Below are positions 36,994 through 48,605 of a stretch of 64,000 bases of DNA, one piece after another. The stretch is from positions 310,001 to 374,000 of the forward strand of contig NZ_RKRG01000002.1 of assembly GCF_003814835.1 (NCBI RefSeq). The letters are read 5' to 3'. Position 1 is the first letter of the stretch; each line of letters begins with the position of its first letter. Below the pieces are notes generated by a model, which was not told where the DNA came from, made no database searches, and saw only the letters and a program-made list of their open reading frames with translations. A program made the position numbers and the translations under genes. This DNA is from Methanobrevibacter gottschalkii DSM 11977. GTDB lineage: Archaea; Methanobacteriota; Methanobacteria; Methanobacteriales; Methanobacteriaceae.

Positions 36994-38973
36994 ATGAAAT
37001 TTGAAGAAGTAGAAATAACTGAAGATTCTCCTCAAGAATTAGTTGCTGAGCCGGTAGTGGAAAAAGAAGATCATGGCGAAGAAACTAAACCAATGTTAGA
37101 TTATGACAATATTAAAAGTTCACAGGATATTGAAGTTCCACCTCTATTAATTGACCAGGTTATAGGGCATGAAGATTCCATAGAAACAATTAAGAAGGCA
37201 GCAAAACAAAGAAGGAATGTTTTACTAATTGGTGATCCGGGTGTGGGAAAATCAATGCTTGCTAAAGGAATGGCGCAAATTTTACCTCACGAAACTTTAA
37301 AAGATGTATTGGTATACCCGAACATGGAAGATAATAACCACCCGTTAATAAGGACAGTGCCTGCAGGTGAAGGTAAAAAAATTGTAAAAGCTACTAAGGG
37401 GTCTGCTAAAAGCCATGAAGAAAAGAAAACTATTATTACAATGTTTGCAATTGGAGGTATTCTGGTAATTGGATTTATGTATGGAAGATTACTTGAATCT
37501 ATTATTGCAGCAGCTTTAATTTTACTTATTTCAATTCAGATTAAACCAAAAAACAGTAATATGTCTCCAAAATTATTGGTTAATAATCAGGATTCAAGAT
37601 TTGCACCATTCATGGATGCAACCGGTTCTCATGCTGGTGCTCTCTTGGGGGATGTACGTCATGACCCATACCAGTCCGGAGGACTTGGAACTCCTGCACA
37701 TGAACGTGTGGAAGCAGGTATGATTCACAAAGCTAATCGTGGAGTTTTATACATTGATGAAATTGGTACAATGTCTATGAAAACCCAACAGGAGTTATTG
37801 TCTGCAATGCAGGAAAAACAATATGCAATCACAGGTCAAAGTGAAAACTCAAGCGGGGCAATGGTAAGATCACAGGCAGTACCATGTGACTTTGTGCTTG
37901 TAGCATCCGGTAACCTTCAAGTTTTAGAAGGAATGCACATTGCAATGAGGTCTAGAATCAGAGGATATGGTTATGAAGTTTTCATGAAGGATTACATGGA
38001 AGACACTACTGAAAACAGAGAAAAACTGGTCCAGTTCGTAGCTCAGGAAGTTAAAAACGATGGAAGAATCCCTCATTTTGCAACTGATGCATTGGATGAA
38101 ATAATCATGGAAGCAAAAAGAAGATCCGGAAAACAGAATGCTTTAACTTTAAGATTAAGGGACCTCGGTGGACTTGTAAGGTCTGCAGGGGATGTGGCTA
38201 TAGAAAAAGGAGCAAATCTTGTAACTGCTGAGCATGTATTTGAAGCTAAAAAATATGCAAGAACATTGGAACAGCAAATAGCTGATAGGTCTATTTTACA
38301 GAGAAAAGACTACAGTATGGTTTCTGCTCAAGGTGGAAGAGTTGGTCTTATTAATGGCCTTGCAGTTATTGGTGACAGGAGCGGAATTGTATCTCCTATT
38401 GCAGCAGAAGCAGCTCCGACTCAATCTAAAACTGGCGGTAAAATCATTGCCACTGGTAAATTAGGTGAGATTGCTAATGAATCTGTTCAGAATGTAAGTG
38501 CATTAATTAAAAAATACACTAATAAGGACATTTCAAATTATGACATTCATGTTCAGTTTATCCAAACTTATGATGGTGTGGAAGGGGATTCTGCCAGTGT
38601 AAGTATTGCAACAGCTGTTATTTCAGCTATTGAAGAAATTCCAATTGATCAGACTGTTGCATTAACCGGTTCACTTAATGTTCGTGGTGATGTAATGCCT
38701 ATTGGTGGAGCAACTGCTAAAATCGAAGCAGCTGCTGAAGCTGGAATGAAAAAAGTGTTAATTCCTAAATCTAACTTGAAAGATGTCATGATTGAGAAAA
38801 AATATGAGGATATGATTGAAATCATTCCAACTGAAACATTAAGTGATGTTTTAGAAAACATTCTAATTAGTGGTTCTTCTAAAGATAAGTTAATTGCAAA
38901 AATGAAGAACTTGAGTTCTAAAGTTGCAGATAAGGTTCCACAAACAGGTTTAAACAATCCAACTATAAATTAA
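36994..38973 (+). CDS. lonB: Membrane-anchored archaeal Lon protease
   Basis: ATP-dependent protease on the inner face of the membrane, degrading misfolded and regulatory proteins. An acidic N-terminus leads into an AAA+ domain with Walker A GDPGVGKS (80-87). Between Walker A and Walker B sits the archaeal insertion with two membrane helices (about 147-164 and 168-183). Walker B is LYIDEIGTM. The C-terminal protease domain has the dyad Ser533 (GDSAS) and Lys576 (ATAKIEA). The 659 residues are full length. It has its own promoter and a hairpin terminator over its stop codon. Confidence 0.97.
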   Translation: MKFEEVEITEDSPQELVAEPVVEKEDHGEETKPMLDYDNIKSSQDIEVPPLLIDQVIGHEDSIETIKKAAKQRRNVLLIGDPGVGKSMLAKGMAQILPHETLKDVLVYPNMEDNNHPLIRTVPAGEGKKIVKATKGSAKSHEEKKTIITMFAIGGILVIGFMYGRLLESIIAAALILLISIQIKPKNSNMSPKLLVNNQDSRFAPFMDATGSHAGALLGDVRHDPYQSGGLGTPAHERVEAGMIHKANRGVLYIDEIGTMSMKTQQELLSAMQEKQYAITGQSENSSGAMVRSQAVPCDFVLVASGNLQVLEGMHIAMRSRIRGYGYEVFMKDYMEDTTENREKLVQFVAQEVKNDGRIPHFATDALDEIIMEAKRRSGKQNALTLRLRDLGGLVRSAGDVAIEKGANLVTAEHVFEAKKYARTLEQQIADRSILQRKDYSMVSAQGGRVGLINGLAVIGDRSGIVSPIAAEAAPTQSKTGGKIIATGKLGEIANESVQNVSALIKKYTNKDISNYDIHVQFIQTYDGVEGDSASVSIATAVISAIEEIPIDQTVALTGSLNVRGDVMPIGGATAKIEAAAEAGMKKVLIPKSNLKDVMIEKKYEDMIEIIPTETLSDVLENILISGSSKDKLIAKMKNLSSKVADKVPQTGLNNPTIN

Positions 38974-38998
38974 GTTGGATTTCTATTTTTTATTTTTA
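38956..38998 (+). terminator. Hairpin terminator overlapping the lonB stop
   Basis: AATCCAACT (38956-38964) pairs perfectly with AGTTGGATT (38973-38981), and a T-rich run follows to 38998. The TAA stop (38971-38973) is at the loop edge. Confidence 0.65.
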
Positions 38999-39063
38999 AT
39001 CTGCATTGGATAATTGTCACATGCAGTATTTTTCGAATTTAGATTAGGTTGCATTGAATTTTT

Positions 39064-39546
39064 TTAATCGATAATTTTACTTTCTATTATTTCTTCAATT
39101 TTTTTATAAAATTTCCCGTCTGCTTTTTTAAATTCTTTAAATGATGCAGTAATACTGCAGTTGCAGACATCTGTTTGTCCGATTTTATAATCAGTGGAAT
39201 CTTTTTTTATCAAAATTCCAAATAACTTTTCTTCTTGTTCACAGTATTTGTCAAATTCTTCCGGTGAAAGTTTTAAGCTATAGTCTTTAGTGGAAAATAT
39301 GTCACATTCATTTAAAACTGGTATAAAAGTAATCATTCCACATGGTAGGAAAATATTTTCGTTTTTATGAATTTTGAAAAGTCTTTCTTCATAGGCGTCA
39401 TTATCTCTGATATCATAACCTTTAATTTCTAGGATATTGTTGTCTCCCATATGGTTATCATCATCAATAATGAATGCCAGCAGGTTTGGATCCACATAAT
39501 TATCGCAGGATGCTCTAATATTTTTAATAGTTTCATAAATATTCAT
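39064..39546 (-). CDS. Unknown soluble protein next to ADP-ribosylglycohydrolase
   Basis: A 160-residue acidic protein with a Cys pair in VCNCSI near the C-terminus and no membrane segment. ATG 39546 fits the GAGGTAG ribosome binding site (on the complementary strand near 39553-39559) better than the GTG one codon earlier. It overlaps the 3' end of the ADP-ribosylglycohydrolase gene by 14 bp, so the two are translationally coupled. I do not recognise the family. Context suggests a link to ADP-ribose or nucleotide metabolism, but this is inference. Confidence 0.6.
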   Translation of the reverse strand: MNIYETIKNIRASCDNYVDPNLLAFIIDDDNHMGDNNILEIKGYDIRDNDAYEERLFKIHKNENIFLPCGMITFIPVLNECDIFSTKDYSLKLSPEEFDKYCEQEEKLFGILIKKDSTDYKIGQTDVCNCSITASFKEFKKADGKFYKKIEEIIESKIID

Positions 39547-40438
39547 CACATGCTACCTCGTATTTTTCACATAAATCAATAATTGTTTCAATCTGACGAA
39601 TTTCACTAATCCACTCTATAGGAATTTCATCAAAACCATAGTAAATGCCTGCAAGTCCACCGCAAATAGCTGCTACAGTATCGGTATCATCACCTAAATT
39701 AACTGCTTTTAAAACTGCATCTTTATAATTATTTGTATTTTCCAGGCAATAAATAACCGCTTCAAATGTGGAGATAACATAACCTTTACCTGAAACTCCT
39801 TTCGAGTAATCATCATCAAAGATTCTTTTAAAATTACTGAGTTCTTCTGAATCTTTGTAATATTCAATGATTTTAGCACTTGCATTTTTAACATGTTCGT
39901 TAATAGTTAAGTTGGAGTTACTAATCATTGATCTGGCAATTTCAACATATAATACGCAAGCAATTCTTGATCTTTCATGTCTATGGGTTAAAGATGAAAT
40001 GTTTTCAATTGTTTCATAATCGATATTGCCAATAAAAGCCAGAGGAAGAATTCTCATCAAAGAACCATTTCCATTGTCTCCCTCACCTCCCATTCCACAA
40101 AGCGGATTGATTCCTGGAGTGTAGCTGTCCAATGCATTACGTGTTGTAATGCCTATGTCAAAGGTTTCCTCTTGGGAGTATTTATTATTCTTCCGCCATT
40201 CAATAAACTCTTCCATGATATCTGAATAATCAATGCATTTTTTGTTTATAATGCTGGCCATTGTAGCTATTGTCAGTGAAGTATCATCAGACCAGGTTCC
40301 TGCAGGTTTATTGTATGTTCCATAACTTTTCATTCCTGTCACGGGATTCTTTTCAAGGTCTTCTCTTCTGTAAAACTCAACAGGAACACCTAATGCATCC
40401 CCTACTACCAAACCGATAATCCCATCTTTGACTTTCAT
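39533..40438 (-). CDS. ADP-ribosylglycohydrolase family protein
   Basis: A 301-residue all-helical enzyme of the ARH/DraG family, which removes ADP-ribose from proteins or hydrolyses related compounds using two Mg ions. Metal-ligand motifs are visible: GDALGVPVE (about 13-21), WSDDTS (about 49-54) and the C-terminal GDDTDTVAAICGGLAG (about 247-262). The usual length is conserved. It overlaps an unknown protein gene downstream. In nitrogen-fixing bacteria DraG regulates nitrogenase, but here no such partner is near, so the target is open. Confidence 0.92.
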   Translation of the reverse strand: MKVKDGIIGLVVGDALGVPVEFYRREDLEKNPVTGMKSYGTYNKPAGTWSDDTSLTIATMASIINKKCIDYSDIMEEFIEWRKNNKYSQEETFDIGITTRNALDSYTPGINPLCGMGGEGDNGNGSLMRILPLAFIGNIDYETIENISSLTHRHERSRIACVLYVEIARSMISNSNLTINEHVKNASAKIIEYYKDSEELSNFKRIFDDDYSKGVSGKGYVISTFEAVIYCLENTNNYKDAVLKAVNLGDDTDTVAAICGGLAGIYYGFDEIPIEWISEIRQIETIIDLCEKYEVACDEYL

Positions 40439-40501
40439 AGTTAAATATTAAACGGTGTTTGTATTTAAAATTTTTATATTATTTGGAACATAATTTAATT
40501 A

Positions 40502-41011
40502 ATGATTTTTAAAACTGCAAATCTCACTTTAAGGCCATGGCAAATTTCAGATGCGGAATGTTTATATCATTTTGCTAAAAACCCGAATATCGGTCCGATT
40601 GCTGGCTGGCCACCACATGAAAGTGTTGAAGATAGTTTAAATATTATTCAAACTGTATTTTCAAAAAAAGAAACTTATGCTGTTGTTATAGATAATGTTC
40701 CAATTGGCTGTGTTGGATTATTGTTTCATCCAGACTGTAATCATTATTGGGGGGATAATTCTGCTGAACTTGGATATTGGATTGCTGAAGAGTATTGGGG
40801 AAATGGATATGCTGTTGAAGGATCGGAAGTTTTAATTAAAAGAGCATTTGAGGATTTTAACATAAATCAAATTTATGCAACTTACAGGTGTGAAAATACC
40901 CGGTCAAAAAGAGTTTTGGAAAAATTAAATTTTAAATATTTTGATAATTTAACAAATGTCAATTATTTGGGCGATCAATTTAGTGAAATTGCTATGGTGC
41001 TTAAAAAATAA
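40502..41011 (+). CDS. GNAT-family N-acetyltransferase (RimJ-like)
   Basis: A 169-residue acetyltransferase. The N-terminal strand TANLTLRPWQISDAE is typical of RimJ/RimL-type GNAT proteins. The acetyl-CoA-binding region is ELGYWIAEEYWGNGYAVEG (about 96-114), and the C-terminal N-x-x-S-x-x-V-L-E-K-L-x-F motif is present. A TATA-like TTTTTATATT (40471-40480) lies only about 22-31 bp before the ATG and no ribosome binding site is seen, so the mRNA is probably leaderless. Substrate unknown. Confidence 0.85.
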   Translation: MIFKTANLTLRPWQISDAECLYHFAKNPNIGPIAGWPPHESVEDSLNIIQTVFSKKETYAVVIDNVPIGCVGLLFHPDCNHYWGDNSAELGYWIAEEYWGNGYAVEGSEVLIKRAFEDFNINQIYATYRCENTRSKRVLEKLNFKYFDNLTNVNYLGDQFSEIAMVLKK

Positions 41012-41040
41012 TTTATATAAGGAAATATTAATTTTAATTA

Positions 41041-41409
41041 ATGACAAGATTATGTAAAAATTGCGGATTTGAAAATCAGGATGATTATGATTTCTGTGCT
41101 AAATGCGGTACTCCATTGGTTGAAGGTCTAAAACCTAATCAATTTAGGGTTTATAGAACACAAGATCTTGAAATTAATAAAAAGGCATTAATTGCAGCTT
41201 ATATTGCTACTATATTTTTATCATGGAGTGGTTTTTTTATTGGGTTGATTTCAAAAAATACTGTTTTTGCAACATTTACTTTCTTTGGATTTTTCATGCC
41301 ATTTTTCTTAGTGCAATCAAAACACCCGGCACTTAAGAAACATGGTCTGATTATGATGGCTATTTCTTTTGTAGGGGTTGCACTTTCATTTTATGTAATG
41401 ATGCATTAA
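41041..41409 (+). CDS. Zinc-ribbon membrane protein, unknown function
   Basis: A 122-residue protein. The N-terminus is a double-CxxC zinc ribbon (CKNCGF then CAKCGTP, about 5-25). After a short linker there are about three hydrophobic helices (about 49-70, 75-95 and 100-121). Zinc-ribbon proteins fused to short membrane domains are common in methanogens and poorly characterised. A TATA-like TTTATATAA (41012-41020) lies about 25 bp before the ATG with no ribosome binding site, suggesting a leaderless transcript. Confidence 0.75.
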   Translation: MTRLCKNCGFENQDDYDFCAKCGTPLVEGLKPNQFRVYRTQDLEINKKALIAAYIATIFLSWSGFFIGLISKNTVFATFTFFGFFMPFFLVQSKHPALKKHGLIMMAISFVGVALSFYVMMH

Positions 41410-41426
41410 AAAAAGAAAAAGGGAAA

Positions 41427-41939
41427 TTAGACAAAGTGGGGGCTAATGTTCCCTATTAAAAATTGTATTGGAATTTCAATTATATTAATTCCATTTTCTG
41501 CCATTGCAGTTCCAACAGCGTCTCCTCTATCCATACTTCCTGAAACTTTATCATTACCTGCATATCCGTTATAACCATCATTTGCACGAATATCATCTAT
41601 GATGTTTTCTCCGAATATGGCTGCAGCTGCATCATTGTTAATACTAATTATGATATGTGGGGTGACATGGTATGTATAACTCATTATGTCACGGGCAGCA
41701 CCATATGGATTATCAGGATAGTCTGCATAAACATTATGTAATGTTTGACCTTGAGCGTTAACAGAATTACCGGGATAAATCCAGTTAAAACCAGTTAAAC
41801 CAATAGTCGCAGCCATATCAATACCATTGTCTTCAGATGCATCTTCAGCAACTATTAGAACCGGGCTTACAATAGTTGATGCTAAAAATGCAACAACTAT
41901 TAATACCAATGCTATAAGTGCGACATTTAATTTTTTCAT
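41427..41939 (-). CDS. Secreted or anchored protein, unknown function
   Basis: A 170-residue protein with an N-terminal hydrophobic helix (about 5-31, after MKKLN), probably a signal anchor or signal peptide. The outer part is acidic, rich in Gly, Asn and Asp, with NWIYPGNSV and DYPDNPYGAARD, and ends in a hydrophobic stretch IPIQFLIGNIS. It lies convergent to the zinc-ribbon gene (17-bp gap). I do not recognise the family. Confidence 0.65.
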   Translation of the reverse strand: MKKLNVALIALVLIVVAFLASTIVSPVLIVAEDASEDNGIDMAATIGLTGFNWIYPGNSVNAQGQTLHNVYADYPDNPYGAARDIMSYTYHVTPHIIISINNDAAAAIFGENIIDDIRANDGYNGYAGNDKVSGSMDRGDAVGTAMAENGINIIEIPIQFLIGNISPHFV

Positions 41940-42031
41940 GATTAACTTTTATAATACTTTTAAATATTAATACTTAACCTTTTTAATTACAAAGAATATA
42001 ATTATATTCATATAAAAATTTTGGTGATATT

Positions 42032-42949
42032 ATGATTATAGGTGGTTCATCATCACAGGATTTAGCAGCTAGTGTAGCACGCGAACTTGGAGAAGAATTA
42101 TGTTATGTCGAAACTAGGAAGTTTCCGGATGGAGAAAGATATTTGAAGATTAATGGTCATGTTGAAGATGAAGCAGTAACTGTCATCCAATCAACTGGAT
42201 ATCCTCAGGATGAGAATTTAATGGAATTGTTATTCATAATAGCTAATCTTAAGGATTTAGGTGCTAAAAAAGTGAAAGTTGTAGTTCCGTATATGGGATA
42301 TGCAAGACAGGAAAAGCGTTTCAATCCCGGAGAAACAATTTCTGCTAAAATTGTTTGTGATTTGATTCAGACAGTAGGTGCTGATGAATTTATAACATTT
42401 AATATTCATGAAGCATGCGTTTTAGATTTTTTTGATATTCCTGCAAGAAATTTATCTGCAATGCCGGCTATTGCCGAATATCTGGATAAAAAATTCTTTA
42501 AAAAAGAAGAACTTAAACCATTAATTGTTGCCCCTGATAAAGGTGCATATGGATTTGCACAAGAAATATCTGAAATTATTGGTTGTGACTGTACTTATTT
42601 AACTAAAGTTCGTTTAGGACCTGATAAAGTTGAAACTAAAATTGTAGATGTAAGATGTGATAGTGAAAGTGAGAACACGGTTAACATTGATTCTGTAAAA
42701 GGCATGCATGCGATTATTGTTGATGATATTATTGCTACTGGGGGAACAATTGTTAATGCAGTTAATATTTTAAAACAGTATGGCGCTTCTGCTGTTGATG
42801 TATGCTGTGTTCATCCAATTTTAACAAATAATGGTGTAACTAGAATCTATTCTGCTGGTGCAAGTAAAATTATCGGAACTAATACATTATCTTCTGACAC
42901 TTCACGTGTATCTATTGCTAAAAGTATAGCACAGGCATTGAGGGAATAA
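42032..42949 (+). CDS. prs: Ribose-phosphate pyrophosphokinase
   Basis: Makes PRPP from ribose-5-phosphate and ATP for purines, pyrimidines, His, Trp and methanopterin. The N-terminal segment contains RKFPDGERYLKING and the later PYMGYARQEKRF flexible-loop motif. The PRPP-binding motif is IIVDDIIATGGTI (about 228-240). At 305 residues it is a class-typical archaeal enzyme. GGTGATATT precedes the ATG. A small unknown protein starts one base after its stop and uvrB follows, so the three form an operon-like run. Confidence 0.96.
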   Translation: MIIGGSSSQDLAASVARELGEELCYVETRKFPDGERYLKINGHVEDEAVTVIQSTGYPQDENLMELLFIIANLKDLGAKKVKVVVPYMGYARQEKRFNPGETISAKIVCDLIQTVGADEFITFNIHEACVLDFFDIPARNLSAMPAIAEYLDKKFFKKEELKPLIVAPDKGAYGFAQEISEIIGCDCTYLTKVRLGPDKVETKIVDVRCDSESENTVNIDSVKGMHAIIVDDIIATGGTIVNAVNILKQYGASAVDVCCVHPILTNNGVTRIYSAGASKIIGTNTLSSDTSRVSIAKSIAQALRE

Positions 42950-42950
42950 A

Positions 42951-43241
42951 ATGGATAAAGAAACAATAAAAAAAGAATTAGCTGATAAATCTAATGAACT
43001 TTTAGCTAAATATGGGGAGCAGGATTTGGTAGAGGATATATCAGTAATGAATATGGCTACTAAAACTGTGTTTTTGGGATCTCTTAGAGTTTATAATTAT
43101 GATAATGCAGGCAAAATCAAAAATGATTTGGAAAAAAAGATTAAAAACTATGGGGAAATTGCAATCAGGGATGAAAAAATAGTTCCTTGTTGTGCTCCAA
43201 GTTACATTCATGTCAGTTTCAATGTTTCAATTAATAAATAG
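42951..43241 (+). CDS. Small protein between prs and uvrB, unknown function
   Basis: A 96-residue soluble protein, highly charged at both ends, with a Cys pair and Pro in [12 protein letters not shown] near the C-terminus. It begins one base after the prs stop codon and ends 5 bp before uvrB, so it is certainly part of that run. I do not recognise the family. Confidence 0.65.
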   Translation: MDKETIKKELADKSNELLAKYGEQDLVEDISVMNMATKTVFLGSLRVYNYDNAGKIKNDLEKKIKNYGEIAIRDEKIVPCCAPSYIHVSFNVSINK

Positions 43242-43246
43242 ATATT

Positions 43247-45211
43247 ATGAAAGAATTCAAGTTAAATTCACCTTATAAACCATTAGGTGATCAACCAAAG
43301 GCCATTAACTCATTAGCTGAAGGTATAAAAAAAGGCATAAAGGAACAAACGCTTTTGGGTGTAACTGGTTCGGGTAAGACTTTTACAATGGCAAATGTCA
43401 TTGAAAAGGTTCAAAAACCCACTCTTGTTATTTCCCATAACAAAACTTTGGCTGCACAGTTATATGAGGAATTTAAAGAATTTTTCCCAGATAATGCAGT
43501 TGAATATTTTGTTAGTTATTATGATTATTATCAGCCTGAAGCATATGTGCCAAGAACAGATACTTTCATTGATAAAGAAGCATCTATTAATGATGATATT
43601 GATATAATGAGGCATTCAGCAACACAATCATTATTATCAAGGGATGATGTTATCGTTGTTAGCAGTGTTAGTTGTATTTATGGTATTGGTTCGCCTGAAG
43701 ATTATGGTGAATTTGCTTTTGGAATATCCGTTGGAGATATTTATGATAGGTCAGAAATCCTGGCTCGTTTAGTTTTCATGCAATATGAACGCAATGATAT
43801 TGAATTTGCCCGTGGTCAATTTAGAGTTAGGGGAGATGTTATTGAAATAAATCCTGTTCATGGAACACCGCCAATACGAATTGAACTATTCGGTGATGAA
43901 ATAGATGCAATTAGTATTATTGATAAAGTTACAGGAAAAAAACAGGAATCGCTTAAAAGATACATGATTTTCCCTGCAAAGCATTTCGTTGTTGGCCAAG
44001 ATAAGATGGATGAGGCACTTTCAAAAATTACAAGTGAATTGGATGAGAGATTATCTGAACTTAATGCAATGGGTAAGTTGTTGGAAGCCCAAAGGTTAGA
44101 ACAGAGAACCCGTTTTGATATAGAAATGCTTAAAGAAATGGGATACTGTCCTGGAATTGAAAACTATTCCATGCACTTGTCCGGACGTCATTGGGGAGAT
44201 AAACCTTACTCTCTTTTAAAATACTTCCCGGATGATTTTTTAACAATTATTGATGAGTCTCACGTTACTGTACCTCAGATTAGAGGAATGTATAATGGGG
44301 ACCGTGCACGTAAGGAAACATTAGTTGATTATGGTTTCAGATTGCCGTCTGCTAAAGAAAATCGTCCTTTAAGATTCGATGAATTTGAATCATCCGTTAA
44401 TCAAGTAATCTATGTATCTGCAACACCTGCAGCATATGAACTTTCAAAATCAAGAAATGTTGTTGAACAGATTATAAGGCCAACCGGACTCGTTGATCCT
44501 GAAGTTATAATTAGACCGGTTTCAGGTCAGGTTGAAGATTTGCTTAAAGAAGTTAAAGCAACTGCTGAGAAAAATGAAAGAATTTTAGTTACAACTTTAA
44601 CTAAAAGGATGGCGGAGGATTTGACTGATTATTATGCACGTATAGGTATTAAAGTAAGATACATGCATTCTGAAATTGACACATTGGAGAGAATTGAAAT
44701 TGTAGATGATTTAAGACGTGGCAAATTCGATGTATTGGTGGGTGTAAATCTCTTAAGGGAAGGTTTAGACCTGCCGGAGGTATCTCTTGTAGCTATTTTG
44801 GATGCAGATAAGGAAGGGTTTTTAAGAAATGAAACTTCATTAATCCAAACTATCGGCCGTGCAGCAAGAAATGTTAACGGTCGTGTGATAATGTATGCTG
44901 ATGAAATGACTGATTCTGTTAGAAATGCATATGATATAACACTTAAAAGGCGTAAACTACAAATGAAATACAATGAAGTTCATGGAATTACTCCAACATC
45001 AACTCAAAGGACATTAAAAGAAAAATTGGCTGAGGAAGATGAACGGTATAAAATTGCTGGAGCTAATATTGAAAAAATGCCTAAAGATGAGCTTAGATTA
45101 CTCATTAAGGATATAGAAAAAGATATGAAAGATGCGGCTGCAAGACTTGACTTTGAACGGGCTGCTGATTTGAGAAACAAACTTTATGCTTTAAAAGGTA
45201 TGGATAAGTAA
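43247..45211 (+). CDS. uvrB: Excinuclease ABC subunit B
   Basis: DNA-damage-verifying helicase-like subunit of bacterial-type nucleotide excision repair. Walker A is [10 protein letters not shown] (about 38-47); the beta-hairpin region is near [12 protein letters not shown]; the DEAD-box variant is IIDESHVT; motif VI is QTIGRAARN. The C-terminal UVR motif ([12 protein letters not shown], near 635-650) binds UvrC. At 654 residues it is full length. UvrABC is of bacterial origin and found in some mesophilic archaea. uvrA lies 370 bp downstream with its own promoter; uvrC is not in the window. Confidence 0.98.
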   Translation: MKEFKLNSPYKPLGDQPKAINSLAEGIKKGIKEQTLLGVTGSGKTFTMANVIEKVQKPTLVISHNKTLAAQLYEEFKEFFPDNAVEYFVSYYDYYQPEAYVPRTDTFIDKEASINDDIDIMRHSATQSLLSRDDVIVVSSVSCIYGIGSPEDYGEFAFGISVGDIYDRSEILARLVFMQYERNDIEFARGQFRVRGDVIEINPVHGTPPIRIELFGDEIDAISIIDKVTGKKQESLKRYMIFPAKHFVVGQDKMDEALSKITSELDERLSELNAMGKLLEAQRLEQRTRFDIEMLKEMGYCPGIENYSMHLSGRHWGDKPYSLLKYFPDDFLTIIDESHVTVPQIRGMYNGDRARKETLVDYGFRLPSAKENRPLRFDEFESSVNQVIYVSATPAAYELSKSRNVVEQIIRPTGLVDPEVIIRPVSGQVEDLLKEVKATAEKNERILVTTLTKRMAEDLTDYYARIGIKVRYMHSEIDTLERIEIVDDLRRGKFDVLVGVNLLREGLDLPEVSLVAILDADKEGFLRNETSLIQTIGRAARNVNGRVIMYADEMTDSVRNAYDITLKRRKLQMKYNEVHGITPTSTQRTLKEKLAEEDERYKIAGANIEKMPKDELRLLIKDIEKDMKDAAARLDFERAADLRNKLYALKGMDK

Positions 45212-45580
45212 TTTGATGAGGAGTATTTTTATTAGCTATTAATAAACTCATTATTATTCATCAAAATCATCATTGCTTTCTTTTATTGAATGTATTGAGG
45301 TACAGTCTATTAATTATGATATTCATCAGATGTCTAACATGTGTTCTGTTCTGTCAGTCATGTCTTATCTTTCCGGTTATCGAATTTTATCATTTGTCAT
45401 TTGAAATTCCAAAATATTTATTATATAATAAATATTAATGATTTGTATTGAAAAAAGATTTATATACTCTGAAATCAAACATTTGTTTTATGCAATACGA
45501 ATGATTATTATTTTTCATTTGCTCTCTGAATATTTTTTTAAAAGAGGTTTATTAAATAAATAATATAAAAGAGGTTTATC
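45212..45580. other. uvrB-uvrA intergenic region with uvrA promoter
   Basis: A 369-bp gap with no convincing gene. GATTTATATACTC near 45458-45470 is a good TATA box; AAAAGAGGTTTA occurs twice (about 45540 and 45569), the second serving as ribosome binding site for uvrA. Confidence 0.5.
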
Positions 45581-48469
45581 ATGACTGAAGATTCTAAAAA
45601 ACAGATTATCATCCGAGGTGCACGTGAGCACAATTTACAGGACATTGATGTTTGCGTCCCCCGTGATGAATTCATTGTAATTACAGGTTTAAGCGGATCA
45701 GGTAAGTCTTCATTAGCTTTCGATACAATTTATGCTGAAGGACAGCGTAGATATGTTGAATCTTTATCAGCTTATGCAAGACAGTTCTTAGGTCAAATGA
45801 AAAAACCTGAAATGGAATCCATTGAAGGATTATCTCCGGCTATTTCAATTGATCAAAAGACTACAAGAGAAAACCCAAGATCTACTGTGGGTACAATTAC
45901 TGAAATTTATGACTACTTGAGATTATTATTTGCAAGGGTTGGAATTCCTCATTGTCCTAATTGTGGAAAAGAAATATCACAACAAACTCTTGGACAAATA
46001 GGTGATTCAATCATCGAGGAAGGGGAAGGTCTTAAAATCCAAATCCTAGCACCTATTGTAAGAGATAAAAAAGGTCAGCACAAAGATGTCTTTGAAGATT
46101 TAAGAAACAAAGGTTTTGTAAGAGTACGTGTTGATGGTGAGATAAGAGAATTGGAAGAAGATATTGGCCTTGCAAAAACATACAGACACAGTATTGATGT
46201 TGTGGTTGATAGACTTAAAACCAGACGGGATGTTGATTTTAAAAGGAGATTGGTTGATTCTCTTGAAACTGCATCAGAATTTTCTGAAGGTTTAATTACC
46301 GTATTATTCACCAAGGATGATGAGGATTATGAGAAAAAATACTCAGAACATTTTGCATGTGTTGATTGCGGAATAAACTTTGAAGAATTAACTCCAAGGA
46401 TGTTTTCATTTAACGCTCCTCAGGGAGCTTGTCCAGAATGTAATGGTATTGGTTCTAAGATGGAGATTGATCCGGATTTAATTGTTCCGGATAAAACACT
46501 AACATTAAGTGAAGGAGCTATTGCGCCGTGGTCAAAATCTTCAACAAAAGAAAATTATTATTACCAAATGCTTGAGGCAGTATCCGAGTATTTTAATTTC
46601 AGTATGGACATTCCATTTAATGAATTGGATAAAGAATATCAAAATACAATTCTTTATGGTTGTAATGATAAAATCCCGTTCACTTTTAAAAGAAGAAATA
46701 AATCTTACATGGTTAACCGTAAATTTGAAGGTGTTATTCCAAGAATGGAAAGGTTATATGTGGAAACTAAATCCAACTATTCAAGAAAATACCTCTCAAA
46801 GTTCATGTCTGATAGAAAATGTCATGTTTGTGGAGGTAAACGACTCAGACCAGAAGTATTGGCAGTTACTGTTGGCGGAAAATCAATTATTGATGTTTGT
46901 GATATGGCAATTAAAGATTCATATCAATTCTTCCAGGATTTAAAATTAACTGAAAGAGAGAATTTCATTGCAAAAGAAGTTTTAAAAGAAATTAAAGAAC
47001 GTTTAAGCTTTTTAGTTGAAGTTGGACTTGATTATTTGTCCATGTCAAGATCTTCCGGTACTTTATCTGGTGGAGAAGCTCAAAGGATTAGATTGGCCAC
47101 TCAGATTGGTTCTGGTCTGGTGGGAGTACTCTACATTTTAGATGAACCAAGTATTGGGCTTCACCAAAGAGACAATATAAAACTTATTGATGCTCTTAAA
47201 AGACTTAAGGATTTGGGAAATACTCTTGTGGTAGTGGAACATGATGAAGAAACAATTTTGTCTGCTGATTATGTTGTAGATATCGGTCCGGGTGCTGGTG
47301 AGCACGGTGGTAAGGTTGTGGCTCAGGGAACACCGCTGGACATTATGAATAATCCAGATTCCATTACTGGTCAGTACATATCACGGGTTAAAAAAATAGA
47401 AATTCCTAAACAGAGAAGACCTGGAAATGGTAATTTCATAAGAATTGTTGGTGCTGCTCAAAATAACCTTAAAGATATTGATGTGGATATCCCATTAGGT
47501 AAATTTACTTGTGTAACAGGGGTTAGTGGGTCTGGTAAAAGTAGTTTAATTAATGAAATATTATACAAAGGGGTTCAAGGTAAATTAGCTAAGAAATTTA
47601 CTTTCGCCGGTAAATATAAGGAAATTGAAGGATTGGAAAATATTGATAAAGTTATTGCAATAGATCAAAAACCAATTGGAAGAACTCCACGTTCAAATCC
47701 TGCAACTTATACTGGAGTGTTTACTGATATTCGTGAGTTATTTGCAAACACTCCAGAATCTAAAGCTAGAGGTTACAAACCTGGAAGATTTTCTTTTAAT
47801 GTAAAAGGGGGAAGATGTGAAGCATGTTCTGGTGATGGTATTGTTCAAATTGAAATGCACTTTTTAGCAGATGTTTATGTGCCATGTGAAGTTTGTGGTG
47901 GTAAAAGATACAATGAAGAAACTTTGGATATTAGGTATAAAGGTAAAAATATCTATGAAGTTTTGGAAATGACTGTTGAAGAAGCACTAGAGTTCTTTGA
48001 GAATATTCCAAAGATTACTAAAAAACTTCAGACTTTATATGATGTTGGATTAGGTTATATGAAGATTGGTCAGCCTGCAACAACATTGTCTGGTGGTGAG
48101 GCTCAGAGAATTAAATTAGCTAAAGAGTTATCTAGAACAAGCACCGGCAAAACTTTATATATTTTAGATGAACCTACTACTGGTCTTCATTTCGCCGATA
48201 TTGAAAGGTTGCTTGATGTTTTAGCAAGATTGACTGATGCGGGCAATTCAGTTGTTGTTATTGAACACAATTTGGATGTTATTAAAACAGCTGATCATAT
48301 TATTGATTTAGGTCCTGAAGGAGGTGACGGTGGTGGTCAGGTGATTGCTACTGGAACACCTGAAGACATTGCTAAAGCTGGAACTTATACTGGTGAATTC
48401 TTGGAAAAAATGCTTAATGAGAATATTACTCCTTATGCAAAAGAATTAGTAGAGGATATTGGTAAATAA
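45581..48469 (+). CDS. uvrA: Excinuclease ABC subunit A
   Basis: DNA-damage-recognition ATPase of nucleotide excision repair. It has two ABC ATPase modules. The first has Walker [10 protein letters not shown] (near 33-41), the signature [12 protein letters not shown] and LDEPSIGLH. The second has [21 protein letters not shown] and LDEPTTGLH. Zinc sites are CPNCGKE, the pair CVDCG and CPECNG, and the late [16 protein letters not shown]. The 962 residues are full length. It has its own TATA box about 115 bp upstream and a hairpin terminator over its stop codon. Confidence 0.98.
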   Translation: MTEDSKKQIIIRGAREHNLQDIDVCVPRDEFIVITGLSGSGKSSLAFDTIYAEGQRRYVESLSAYARQFLGQMKKPEMESIEGLSPAISIDQKTTRENPRSTVGTITEIYDYLRLLFARVGIPHCPNCGKEISQQTLGQIGDSIIEEGEGLKIQILAPIVRDKKGQHKDVFEDLRNKGFVRVRVDGEIRELEEDIGLAKTYRHSIDVVVDRLKTRRDVDFKRRLVDSLETASEFSEGLITVLFTKDDEDYEKKYSEHFACVDCGINFEELTPRMFSFNAPQGACPECNGIGSKMEIDPDLIVPDKTLTLSEGAIAPWSKSSTKENYYYQMLEAVSEYFNFSMDIPFNELDKEYQNTILYGCNDKIPFTFKRRNKSYMVNRKFEGVIPRMERLYVETKSNYSRKYLSKFMSDRKCHVCGGKRLRPEVLAVTVGGKSIIDVCDMAIKDSYQFFQDLKLTERENFIAKEVLKEIKERLSFLVEVGLDYLSMSRSSGTLSGGEAQRIRLATQIGSGLVGVLYILDEPSIGLHQRDNIKLIDALKRLKDLGNTLVVVEHDEETILSADYVVDIGPGAGEHGGKVVAQGTPLDIMNNPDSITGQYISRVKKIEIPKQRRPGNGNFIRIVGAAQNNLKDIDVDIPLGKFTCVTGVSGSGKSSLINEILYKGVQGKLAKKFTFAGKYKEIEGLENIDKVIAIDQKPIGRTPRSNPATYTGVFTDIRELFANTPESKARGYKPGRFSFNVKGGRCEACSGDGIVQIEMHFLADVYVPCEVCGGKRYNEETLDIRYKGKNIYEVLEMTVEEALEFFENIPKITKKLQTLYDVGLGYMKIGQPATTLSGGEAQRIKLAKELSRTSTGKTLYILDEPTTGLHFADIERLLDVLARLTDAGNSVVVIEHNLDVIKTADHIIDLGPEGGDGGGQVIATGTPEDIAKAGTYTGEFLEKMLNENITPYAKELVEDIGK

Positions 48470-48495
48470 CCAATTTTTATTTTTTTATTTTTTTT
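48458..48495 (+). terminator. Hairpin terminator overlapping the uvrA stop
   Basis: ATTGGT (48458-48463) pairs with ACCAAT (48469-48474) around a 5-nt loop holding most of the TAA stop, followed by a long T-rich run to 48495. Confidence 0.6.
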
Positions 48496-48504
48496 AAACT
48501 TACT

Positions 48505-48520
48505 AAACATTTATATACTA
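48505..48520 (+). promoter_or_regulatory. TATA box of the amt-glnK operon
   Basis: AAACATTTATATACTA, about 90 bp before the amt ATG, is a good archaeal BRE/TATA element. Confidence 0.5.
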
Positions 48521-48605
48521 TTTTTTACAAAATATTTTTAATGGAATATATTTTCCGACAATATTTTTCCGTTAATATATTTTGTTTAATTATTTAGTGA
48601 TTATT

